In this document: positions 45,047 through 52,710 of the stretch, in pieces | Position numbering within the stretch: the stretch's first letter is position 1 | Layout: the number at the start of each line of letters is the position of its first letter | Source: CBFHND01 sp965657085 | Lineage (GTDB): Bacteria; Pseudomonadota; Alphaproteobacteria; Rhodobacterales; Rhodobacteraceae | DNA: 64,000 nt | Assembly (NCBI GenBank): GCA_965657085.1 | Contig: CBFHND010000003.1 | Span: forward strand, 1-64,000 | Direction of reading: 5' to 3' | The notes under the pieces: generated by a model | Told to the model about the DNA's origin: nothing | The model's input: only the letters and a program-made list of their open reading frames with translations | Database searches by the model: none | Position numbers and translations under genes: made by a program

Positions 45047-45577
45047 TCATTCGTCCGGTCGGGGGGCCGTGGCCTCGCCTCGGTCATATTTCTCCCAGCC
45101 GTGACCGTCGAAGACATCGACGCCCAACTGGGCCAACACATGCGGAAAATCGACCATCACCCAGTTGTCGGTGATACGCCCCTCCTCCACTTTCCAGAAA
45201 TCCATGTAGCGGATCTCGATCCGCTTGCCGGTTGGGGCAACGCCCATGAAGTCGCCCGAATGGGTGGCCTCCTGCCGACCGAAGGCCGCAGCCCATTCCC
45301 CCATGAACAGCCGCGCCTCATCCACGCAGACCTTGTCGGAAAAGGCCGCCTGAAACGGGCGCTGCCAATTGTCCTGAAATTCCTGCAACCCAGTCTTGGT
45401 GCCGCAACCCTGATTGCCCATCCAGCGAAAGGATTGGGCAAAGAACTGGCCGATGTCATCGATGCGGTGATCGTTCAGACCATCGACCATGCCTTCGATC
45501 ACAGCGCGGGTTTCGTCCGTTTTGGACATGTCCGTGTCGCGGCTCAGGGCCGCCTGTTGGGGACGCGCGCCTTTCAT
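45047..45577 (-). CDS. small SnoaL-like ester cyclase family protein
   Basis: The 176-residue single NTF2-fold protein contains NDHRIDDIGQFFAQSFRWMG and the C-terminal EIRYMDFWKVEEGRITDNWV with MVDFPHVLAQLGVDVFDGH. This last part matches the end of the 348-residue SnoaL protein. The ATG at 45577 has AAAGG upstream; another ATG at about 45529 (MSKTDETRAVIEG) is also possible. It probably acts on a pathway intermediate. Confidence 0.82.
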   Translation of the reverse strand: MKGARPQQAALSRDTDMSKTDETRAVIEGMVDGLNDHRIDDIGQFFAQSFRWMGNQGCGTKTGLQEFQDNWQRPFQAAFSDKVCVDEARLFMGEWAAAFGRQEATHSGDFMGVAPTGKRIEIRYMDFWKVEEGRITDNWVMVDFPHVLAQLGVDVFDGHGWEKYDRGEATAPRPDE

Positions 45578-45622
45578 GGGCAAACCTTTGGTCGGGTGGA
45601 CACGGCGGGAGCCTCCGGCGGG

Positions 45623-45644
45623 AGTTTATCTGGCAAGATGAAGA
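45623..45644. repeat. 22-base repeat copy, inverted relative to 43651-43672
   Basis: AGTTTATCTGGCAAGATGAA followed by GA lies in the gap between the permease and ester-cyclase genes. It matches the reverse complement of 43651-43672 in 21 of 22 positions and carries GC-rich sequence on its left side. Confidence 0.7.
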
Positions 45645-45650
45645 ACATGG

Positions 45651-46805
45651 TCATCCCTTTACGGCCCCGGCGGTCAGCCCCGATACGATCTGTCGTTGGA
45701 AGACCATCACCAGCAGGAACAGGGGCGCGGTGATGGAAACCGCGGCGGCCACCGCCTCCACCTGATCCGTGGTGGTGGTTTCACGGTTGAAGTACCCCGC
45801 GATGGCAGGCACCATCGTCTGGTTCTGCGCATCCAGAAGCAGGGCGGTCACCAGAAAATCGTTGTACCCCAAGAGGAAACTGAAGAGCCCCGTGGTGATC
45901 ACCCCCGGCCACATCACCGGCATGATCACCCGTCGAAACGCCTGGAAATGCGAACACCCATCGACGCGCGCGGCCTCGTCCAGTTCGGACGGGATGTTCT
46001 GGAAAAAGGACCGCAGCATCCAGATGGTGAAAGGCTGGTTGATGGCCACAAGCACCGCGATGATCGCCCAAGGCTGGCCATAAAGCGTCGGCGACAGATC
46101 ACCGAAGATCGGGCGCAAGATCTCGGCCGAGTTGATGAACCACGGCAGATAGCCCGCCACCAGCACCGAGTGCGGCAAGGCGCGGAACACCAGCGCCACG
46201 ATGAGCAGCCAAAAGGCGAGGTTCGATCCCGACCGCGCCAGCCCGTAGCCCGCCAATGTGCCCACGGTCAGCGAGATGGTCACCACGCCCGCTGTCACGA
46301 TCATCGAGTTGATGAAGTTCCGATAGAACCCGTTTTCGACCCAGACCGACGCATAGTGTTCCGTGGTTAGCCCCAGAATTGGCGTGCCCAAGGGGCCTGC
46401 AATGCCGTTGAGCGCACCAAGGATATGCGGCAACACGCCAAAAAAGATCAGGACGAACAACACCCCATAGACGGCGGCCCCCACCAGCCAGCCAAAGACG
46501 ATGAAGCCGTGGGGCGTGTAATCTTCGACAAGCCTCGGCAGCAGGGCAAAGGCCCAGCGCACGGCAAAGTACAAAACCACCAGCCCCATCACCACGTCGA
46601 GCAGGCTGAGCCCATGGCCCGCCGCGCGCGTGGCCGGTCCGGTGATCACGTCCCACGCGCTTGCCGCAAAGGCGTCGCGCGGTGATTTCACGCTCATCAC
46701 CGCGATCCAAACGATCGGGAAGGCTGCGATCAGGCACCAGAAGGTGAGGAACGCGCCCGATGCGATCTTGAGCGACAGCGGCTGTGCAGTTGCCTTGCTG
46801 GACAT
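45651..46805 (-). CDS. CUT1-type ABC transporter permease (MalG-like) with an extra membrane insert
   Basis: The 384-residue permease carries the coupling loop DEAARVDGCSHFQAFRRVIM and the MalG-like start and end. It is about 100 residues longer than typical MalG proteins (about 280). The extra length is an insert at about residues 45-135 that adds two or three hydrophobic segments (LLDVVMGLVVLYFAVRWAFA, VFGWLVGAAVYGVLFVLIFF) before the usual ASVWVENGFYRNFINSMIV. It overlaps the other permease gene by one base and forms the channel with it. Confidence 0.92.
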   Translation of the reverse strand: MSSKATAQPLSLKIASGAFLTFWCLIAAFPIVWIAVMSVKSPRDAFAASAWDVITGPATRAAGHGLSLLDVVMGLVVLYFAVRWAFALLPRLVEDYTPHGFIVFGWLVGAAVYGVLFVLIFFGVLPHILGALNGIAGPLGTPILGLTTEHYASVWVENGFYRNFINSMIVTAGVVTISLTVGTLAGYGLARSGSNLAFWLLIVALVFRALPHSVLVAGYLPWFINSAEILRPIFGDLSPTLYGQPWAIIAVLVAINQPFTIWMLRSFFQNIPSELDEAARVDGCSHFQAFRRVIMPVMWPGVITTGLFSFLLGYNDFLVTALLLDAQNQTMVPAIAGYFNRETTTTDQVEAVAAAVSITAPLFLLVMVFQRQIVSGLTAGAVKG

Positions 46806-47833
46806 CAGTGCGCCCCTCCCTTGTGGTCGCGCCAGGTGCGACGCAGGGGCAGGATCAACAGGATCACGATGCCCACCATGGTCAGCATGGCCGAGGCCGC
46901 AGCACGGCTGATCGCCCTGTTGCCCGCATCATCCGGCGTGAGGAAATCGAAGGTCAGCCATTGCAACGAGATAACATGCGCCTGCGAGCGGAAGCCGATG
47001 ATCTCGTCGAAGACGCGGTAGGAATCCATCAGGTGGATCAGCGAGATGAAGATGATCAACGGCATGAGGTGTGGAACGATCACATAGCGCAGTCTCTCGA
47101 AGCGGTTGGCCCCATCGATGATCGCGCTTTCGAGCGTGTCCATGTTCACCGTTTGCAGCCCCGCATAGAAGATCACGAAGGCAAAGGGGGCAACGTGCCA
47201 GACCCGATAAAAATACATCAACAACTCTATGGTCCACGCCTGGGCGAACATGGCGATGTCCTGCCCGCTCCAGCGTTCAAGGGTGGCGGTCAGAATGCCA
47301 TCGCCCACGAACAGCCAATAGATCGAAAGCGACCCGATCACCGGCGTGATGATGAACGGCAGAAGGGACACGAAAATCACTGGCCCACGCAAGCTCTTGG
47401 CGGCGTTGTTGACCGCAAGGGCGATCATCAACCCCACGCCGACCACCAAGGGCAGCGTCACCAGCGTGAACATCAGCGTGAAGCGCAACGCCTTCCAGAA
47501 ATCGATTTGCAGGATATCCCGCCACTGCCCCGACCCGATTGCCGCCCAGACCTTGTCCATCTGCAGCAGGTTTCGATAACTCTGAAAGCCCACCCATTCG
47601 GTCGTGGTCTGCGTCTTGCCCGTCACCTCGTCGATCACCGGGATTGTCTTCATCTCCGTGGTGCAAGTCTGGGTCAGGAAACCGGGGGTACACGTCTCGA
47701 CCTCCACCCGTTGCAACACCGGTTGTGTGATCTGGAAACTTTGCAGAAATACGCTGATCAGGGGTGCTGCGATGAACAACAGCATCATCAAGACCGAAGG
47801 GCCTACAAATAATGCGAAGGTTCTGAATTTCAT
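46805..47833 (-). CDS. CUT1-type ABC transporter permease (MalF-like)
   Basis: The 342-residue permease has six membrane helices and the coupling loop ESAIIDGANRFERLRYVIVP. Between helix 1 and the core lies a periplasmic loop of about 60 residues with a Cys pair (VETCTPGFLTQTCTTEM), unlike usual MalF-type proteins. The ATG at 47833 (MKFRTFALFVGPSVLMMLLF) is preferred to one at 47851, as it directly starts the first helix. Confidence 0.92.
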   Translation of the reverse strand: MKFRTFALFVGPSVLMMLLFIAAPLISVFLQSFQITQPVLQRVEVETCTPGFLTQTCTTEMKTIPVIDEVTGKTQTTTEWVGFQSYRNLLQMDKVWAAIGSGQWRDILQIDFWKALRFTLMFTLVTLPLVVGVGLMIALAVNNAAKSLRGPVIFVSLLPFIITPVIGSLSIYWLFVGDGILTATLERWSGQDIAMFAQAWTIELLMYFYRVWHVAPFAFVIFYAGLQTVNMDTLESAIIDGANRFERLRYVIVPHLMPLIIFISLIHLMDSYRVFDEIIGFRSQAHVISLQWLTFDFLTPDDAGNRAISRAAASAMLTMVGIVILLILPLRRTWRDHKGGAH

Positions 47834-47945
47834 CGGTTCGACCTCGATCAATCAGTGCGAGACTGCTTGGCGCAAGCCGCAATGCGCGGATTGGGCAAAG
47901 CGACAAAGCGGCTGGCCGGGACGCCCCCGGCCAGCCAATTGGCGA

Positions 47946-49166
47946 TTATTGCAGCACCCCGGCTTCCTTGGCCGATGTGGTGTAGGCTTCGGTCACCGCG
48001 GCCAACGTGGCCGCCGCATCCCGCGCGCCTGTGAAGAACGCAGGCAGTTCATTGCCCAGCGCCGTGTGCAGCAAGCCCATCTGCGTGGTCGACGGATAAG
48101 GCGCCGCCGCAGGCGACGCGGTTGCCGTGGCGATTGCCCCTTCGGCGTTGGCACCCGGCACGAAGCCATCAATCAGCCAGATCGCATCGTCATTGTGGGC
48201 CGTGACCATTTCGGTATCCAGACCTTCCATCGCCACGCGGAACGCGGCGTCGGCCTCTTCATCCGAGATGTTCTTGGCGATCACGATGCCGTCCCACCAC
48301 AGCGTGGTCGCGGGTGCGCCACCTGCCATGGCCATGGGCGCTGCGGCCATCTTGACCTTGCCAACCACTTGGCTTTCCTCGGCATTGTCCATGGCGCCTG
48401 CGCGGCTGGCCCAGAGGTTGGCCATGGCGATCTTGCCTTGCTGGAACTGCTGTTGGACGTAGGTGGAATCGGACACCAGGTATTCGGGGTCCATATAGGC
48501 CGTCATTGCCATCATGGTCTCCAGAGCCTTCATGCCCGCGTCCCCTTCGACAGCGGCGGTGTTGTCATCGTTGAAGAACGTGCCGCCAAAGCCCAGGAAC
48601 ATGTTGTTGAAGTCCTGCGCGAGGTTCCAGCCCGATTTCATCGTGGCGCCCAGAGGGTAATCCACCACGCCCGCCGCCTTGATCTTTTCGGCAGCAGCCA
48701 GCACTTCACCCCATGTGCCGGGCGTGTCGATGCCCAGATCGGCAAGGATGTCCGAGCGGTACATCAGGTGCTGCGTGTTCACCATCATCGCCACGGCCAT
48801 CGTCTTGCCATCAATCTTGATCAACTGGTTCGGCGCGAGGTTCTGGCCGTATTTCGCCACGAGGTCATCCAGCGGACGGATTGTTCCTGCATTGAGCAGC
48901 GGCGTCACCGTGCCATTGGACACGCCACCGATCTGATAAAGCGCCGGGTTCGCCTCGAAGGCGGCAGGCTGCTTTGTGCGGAATTCCTGATCCAGCTCGG
49001 CCTGGAAGTTGCCGCATTCGGCCATGGCGTCAGTCGCCGATTTCCACGCTTCGAAACCCGCGCTCAGCGACTTCAGCGAAACCGTGTTTTCAAAGGAACA
49101 CGCGGCAAAGGCCGATGTCCCCAAAAGTGAGACGACGCCCGCCAGTGCCAGTTTTTTCAAATACAT
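47946..49166 (-). CDS. ABC transporter extracellular solute-binding protein, family 1
   Basis: The 406-residue protein has a signal peptide (MYLKKLALAGVVSLLGTSAF, cleavage after AFA) and a two-lobed family-1 binding fold with segments such as GGVSNGTVTPLLNAGTIRPL and WWDGIVIAKNISDEEADAAF. Family 1 members bind sugars, polyols or related compounds. GGGAG lies seven bases upstream of the ATG at 49166. It captures the substrate of this cluster; the ligand cannot be read from sequence. Confidence 0.92.
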   Translation of the reverse strand: MYLKKLALAGVVSLLGTSAFAACSFENTVSLKSLSAGFEAWKSATDAMAECGNFQAELDQEFRTKQPAAFEANPALYQIGGVSNGTVTPLLNAGTIRPLDDLVAKYGQNLAPNQLIKIDGKTMAVAMMVNTQHLMYRSDILADLGIDTPGTWGEVLAAAEKIKAAGVVDYPLGATMKSGWNLAQDFNNMFLGFGGTFFNDDNTAAVEGDAGMKALETMMAMTAYMDPEYLVSDSTYVQQQFQQGKIAMANLWASRAGAMDNAEESQVVGKVKMAAAPMAMAGGAPATTLWWDGIVIAKNISDEEADAAFRVAMEGLDTEMVTAHNDDAIWLIDGFVPGANAEGAIATATASPAAAPYPSTTQMGLLHTALGNELPAFFTGARDAAATLAAVTEAYTTSAKEAGVLQ

Positions 49167-49191
49167 GTGCAAACTCCCTGTTGCGTTGGTG

Positions 49192-49218
49192 CAAGTGCAA
49201 CTTCGAAGACTGCACTTG
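49192..49218 (-). promoter_or_regulatory. stem-loop before the binding-protein gene
   Basis: CAAGTGCA (49192-49199) and TGCACTTG (49211-49218) form an 8-bp perfect stem around an 11-base loop containing CTTCGAAG. It lies in the 87-base gap between ATPase stop and binding-protein start. Such hairpins often guard the mRNA of the binding protein, but a regulator site is equally possible. Confidence 0.5.
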
Positions 49219-49253
49219 TCGTTTTGACCCCTTGCAGGGCGGATGGAATGACA

Positions 49254-50306
49254 TCAGGCGCGGTCGGTGCGCGCGCCTGTGTCCTTGTTGAACAAATGGC
49301 AGATGTCCGAGGGCACGGCGAAAGACACGCTGTCCCCGATCTCTGCGCGGTAATCCTTGGCCGTTTTGACCGACACCAACTGCCCACCTGCGCGCACTGT
49401 CAGCATGGTGGCATCGCCCAAGAGTTCGATGGTGTAGATGGGCGCGGTAATCTGGCCGCCTTGATCGGCAAGGCTGGCATCTTCGGCGCGAAATCCCAGC
49501 GTCACGGGACCATCCGGCGCATCAAGGCCCGCGATCTCCACGCTGGCACCGCGGAAGGTGCCGTCCGTTATCTCTCCGTCCATCAGGTTCATCGCGGGGC
49601 TGCCGATGAACGACGCCACGAATGTGTTGGCGGGATTGTCGTAAATGTCGGTAGGTGTGCCCACCTGCTGGACCTTGCCCTGCTTCATCACCACCACGCG
49701 GTCGGCCAATGTCATGGCTTCGATCTGATCGTGGGTGACGTAGACGGTGGTGACTTTCAGTTCGTGACTGAGGTTCTTGATCTGCGCACGGGTGCTGACG
49801 CGCAGCTTGGCATCAAGGTTCGACAGCGGTTCGTCCATCAGGAACACGTTGGGTTCGCGCACGATGGCACGGGCCAAGGCCACGCGCTGGCGTTGACCAC
49901 CCGACAGCTCTGCGGGCTTGCGGTGCAAGAAATCGTCCAGTTCCACCATGGCACTGGCGCGGCGCACCCGTTCGTCATGCGTGGCTTCATCGACCTTGCG
50001 CACCTTCAGAGGGAAGCGGATGTTTTCATAAACGTTCATGTGTGGGTAAAGGCCGTAGGACTGGAACACCATCGCCACGTCCCGGTCTTTCGGGTCCAGA
50101 TCGTTGATGCGCTTGCCGTCGATCAGAATGTCGCCCTCGGTGATATCCTCAAGCCCTGCAATCATGCGCATGGTCGTGGTCTTGCCGCAGCCCGAAGGGC
50201 CCAGCAGCACCAGGAATTCTTCATCCGCAATCGTCAGGTCAAAGTTGTCGACGCCGACAAAACTGCCCCAACGCTTGCTCAGATTCTTGAGCTGGATTTC
50301 AGCCAT
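49254..50306 (-). CDS. CUT1-type ABC transporter ATP-binding protein (UgpC/MalK-like)
   Basis: The 350-residue ATPase has Walker A GPSGCGKTTTMRMIAG, the Q-loop VFQSYGLYPHMNVYENI, the signature LSGGQRQRVALARAI, Walker B NVFLMDEPLSNLDAKLR and a C-terminal TOBE/OB domain (about 240-350) typical of sugar importers. The ATG at 50306 gives the family N-terminus MAEIQLKNLSKRWGSFVGVD. It is the first gene of the long minus-strand run and lies 62 bases after a perfect palindrome. Confidence 0.95.
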   Translation of the reverse strand: MAEIQLKNLSKRWGSFVGVDNFDLTIADEEFLVLLGPSGCGKTTTMRMIAGLEDITEGDILIDGKRINDLDPKDRDVAMVFQSYGLYPHMNVYENIRFPLKVRKVDEATHDERVRRASAMVELDDFLHRKPAELSGGQRQRVALARAIVREPNVFLMDEPLSNLDAKLRVSTRAQIKNLSHELKVTTVYVTHDQIEAMTLADRVVVMKQGKVQQVGTPTDIYDNPANTFVASFIGSPAMNLMDGEITDGTFRGASVEIAGLDAPDGPVTLGFRAEDASLADQGGQITAPIYTIELLGDATMLTVRAGGQLVSVKTAKDYRAEIGDSVSFAVPSDICHLFNKDTGARTDRA

Positions 50307-50368
50307 GCCACCCCCCACTGGGCAAATATCCCTCACCGTAGGCAGTGGCAGTGACGCTTGGCAACACA

Positions 50369-50388
50369 TTTTGCACACGTGTGCAAAA
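50369..50388. promoter_or_regulatory. perfect 20-bp palindrome, probable LacI operator
   Basis: TTTTGCACAC is followed directly by its reverse complement GTGTGCAAAA. This even-spaced palindrome with a central CG is typical of LacI-family operators. It lies 63 bases upstream of the ATPase start, the head of the cluster that also encodes a LacI regulator. A possible minus-strand -35 (TTGCCA) lies just downstream of it. Confidence 0.8.
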
Positions 50389-50467
50389 ATCCCGTACCGG
50401 CAAGGATTTCGCGGCGGTCAGACGATGGAAAAGCGTGCGTGAAAGTGGCTGTAGGCCCCGAATCGCC

Positions 50468-52624
50468 TCAGGTTTTGCGCAAAGCGGCCACGGCATCTGC
50501 AATGCCCGCAGCCGATGGCAGCGTCACGGCATAGGCCGGACCGGTGGCGATGAAACTGTCCTGCGCGGTATAGCGTGCGATATGCGGTACACGGGCTTCG
50601 GCCAGCAAGGCCATGACCCCCTCGGCCACGCCACCGCTGCGCCGGGTTTCGTCCACGACCAACACCCGGTCATGGCCCTTCAGCGCCTGCTTCAATGCAG
50701 CCGCCGGCAGCGGTGACAGCCAGCGCAGATCGATGATTTGCGCATCTTCGATCCCCGCCTGTTCAGCCAGATAGCGCCCGTTGCCAAAGGTCACGATGGC
50801 CACATCACCCTTGTCCCCATGCACCCCGACAGCGCCGAGGGCGATCCGGTCCTCCGGCGCGGGATAGGTGCGCATCCACGCCCCGTCACCGGGCTGCACA
50901 TCCCGCATCGGGTAAAGGGCGATGGGTTCAACAAAGACACAAACCCGCTGTTCCTCGCGCGCAAGCCGGTGGCATTCGCGCAGCATCATCACCGCCTCGG
51001 CCCCGTCCGACGGGCAGGCCACGATCACACCGGGAATATCGCGCAGCACGGCCAACGCGTTGTCGTTGTGAAAATGCCCGCCAAAGCCCTTTTGGTACCC
51101 AAGCCCCGCGATGCGGATCACCATCGGGTTGCTCCACTGCCCGTTCGAGAAGAACGGCAGCGTCGCCGCCTCCCCGCGCAACTGGTCCTCGGCGTTGTGC
51201 AAATAGGCAAGGAACTGGATTTCCGGCATCGGCAGAAACCCGTTGTGCGCCATGCCGATCGCCAGCCCGAGAATGGATTGCTCATCCAGCAGCGTGTCGA
51301 TCACCCGCCCCGCACCGAACCGCGCGTGCAGCTTTTGCGTCACACCATAAACACCGCCCTTGCGGCCCACGTCTTCGCCCATCAGCACGGTTTCGGGATG
51401 GGCCAGCATCAGGTCAGTCAGCGCCCAGTTCAGCAGCCGTGACATCGGCTGTGGCTTGTCCATCTGGTCGGCGTCTGCACCAAAGACCTGCGCCCGCGTC
51501 TCGGGATCGGGGCCATTGCGGGCCGCGGCTGTCCGCTTGGGCGGGACCAGGCTGGCCATCACGGCCTTTGCGTCCTTCAGATGCGGCGCTTTGACGACCT
51601 TTGCCGCCTCGGCGCGGGTACGGTCCAACGTATCGCTATAAATATCCAACAGGTCCACGGGCGCATGGCCCAACGCCACAAGCCCGCGCGCACTGTGCAA
51701 CAGCGGATCGCTGGCCTCGTCCGCCTCCACCTCGGCGCGGGGCAGGTAGGTTGTGGCCACATCCGCGCCCGCATGACCATAAAGCCGCACGGTCCGCAGA
51801 TGCAGAACAGCAGGTTTACGCGTTCTGCGCACATGCTCTGCCGCGGCGCGGGTCGCATCAAAGGCTTGCCACAGGTCCAGCCCGTCGCCTTCGAAATACG
51901 CCAGCCCGGGCCGATGCTGCAACGATGCCTTGACCCAGCCTTTGGGCGACTTGGTTGAAATGCCGATGCCGTTGTCCTCGACGATGAACAGCAAAGGCAA
52001 AGGCACGCCTTGCGCAGATGTCCACCCGGCGGCATTGATCGCCCCCTGGGCCGTGGAATGGTTCAGCGACGCATCGCCAAAGGACGCAACGGCAATTGCA
52101 TCATCCGGCAACACCGCATGTTCGGGCCGCGCCCGCCGTGCCATGCCGATGGAATAGGCGGCGCCGACCGCCTTGGGCAGGTGGCTGGCGATGGTCGAGG
52201 TCTGCGGCGGGATCATCAGGTCACGGCTGCCCAGCACCTTGTGGCGTCCGCCGCTGGTCGGATCGTCGCTGGAACAGGCAAAACTGAGCAGCATGTCGCG
52301 GCACATGTCCTGCCCCTTCTGTGCTGCCCGCGCGATTTGAAACGCGCCGTCACGGTAGTGCAGAAACGCAATGTCCTCGGGCCGCAAGGCATGGGCCACC
52401 GCAGCCATCCCCTCGTGGCCCGAGGACCCTATGGTGTAAAACCCCTGCCCCGCCGCCTGCATCTCGCGGCTGACAATGTCCAGCGCACGACACAGAACCT
52501 GATTGCGGAAAAGCTGCAGCGCCGCATCGGGTTCCAACCCACCTGAAGGCGCGGACCCAACGGGAAAATCCTCCGCCGCCACACGGCGCAGGAAATTCTC
52601 ATGCACAATTTCAACCCGGCTCAT
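50468..52624 (-). CDS. fused alpha-beta 2-oxoacid dehydrogenase E1 component
   Basis: The 718-residue protein joins an E1-alpha-like half (about 1-350; TPP motif VASFGDASLNHSTAQGAINA through IVEDNGIGIS) and an E1-beta-like half (about 385-718; VLMGEDVGRKGGVYGVTQKL, RVIDTLLDEQSILGLAIGMA, FGNGRYLAEQ). The GDG of many E1 proteins is GDA here. It decarboxylates a 2-oxo acid (branched-chain type is likely) with TPP; no E2 or E3 genes are adjacent. It lies upstream of the ABC operon on the same strand, but 161 bases and the palindrome separate them. Confidence 0.9.
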   Translation of the reverse strand: MSRVEIVHENFLRRVAAEDFPVGSAPSGGLEPDAALQLFRNQVLCRALDIVSREMQAAGQGFYTIGSSGHEGMAAVAHALRPEDIAFLHYRDGAFQIARAAQKGQDMCRDMLLSFACSSDDPTSGGRHKVLGSRDLMIPPQTSTIASHLPKAVGAAYSIGMARRARPEHAVLPDDAIAVASFGDASLNHSTAQGAINAAGWTSAQGVPLPLLFIVEDNGIGISTKSPKGWVKASLQHRPGLAYFEGDGLDLWQAFDATRAAAEHVRRTRKPAVLHLRTVRLYGHAGADVATTYLPRAEVEADEASDPLLHSARGLVALGHAPVDLLDIYSDTLDRTRAEAAKVVKAPHLKDAKAVMASLVPPKRTAAARNGPDPETRAQVFGADADQMDKPQPMSRLLNWALTDLMLAHPETVLMGEDVGRKGGVYGVTQKLHARFGAGRVIDTLLDEQSILGLAIGMAHNGFLPMPEIQFLAYLHNAEDQLRGEAATLPFFSNGQWSNPMVIRIAGLGYQKGFGGHFHNDNALAVLRDIPGVIVACPSDGAEAVMMLRECHRLAREEQRVCVFVEPIALYPMRDVQPGDGAWMRTYPAPEDRIALGAVGVHGDKGDVAIVTFGNGRYLAEQAGIEDAQIIDLRWLSPLPAAALKQALKGHDRVLVVDETRRSGGVAEGVMALLAEARVPHIARYTAQDSFIATGPAYAVTLPSAAGIADAVAALRKT

Positions 52625-52664
52625 CGCGCACCCATCTTCTTTGGGTCAAAATACTTTCGGGGGG

Positions 52665-52701
52665 TGAGGCCGCGAGGCCTCAGGGGGGCAGACAGCCCCC
52701 C
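52665..52701 (-). terminator. double GC-rich hairpin after gcdH
   Basis: Two adjacent 7-bp hairpins: TGAGGCC/GGCCTCA (52665-52682) with a 4-base loop, and GGGGGGC/GCCCCCC (52683-52701) with a 5-base loop. They lie ten bases beyond the gcdH stop and before the E1 gene. They have no long T-run but probably terminate gcdH transcription. Confidence 0.6.
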
Positions 52702-52710
52702 TTGGCCCGA

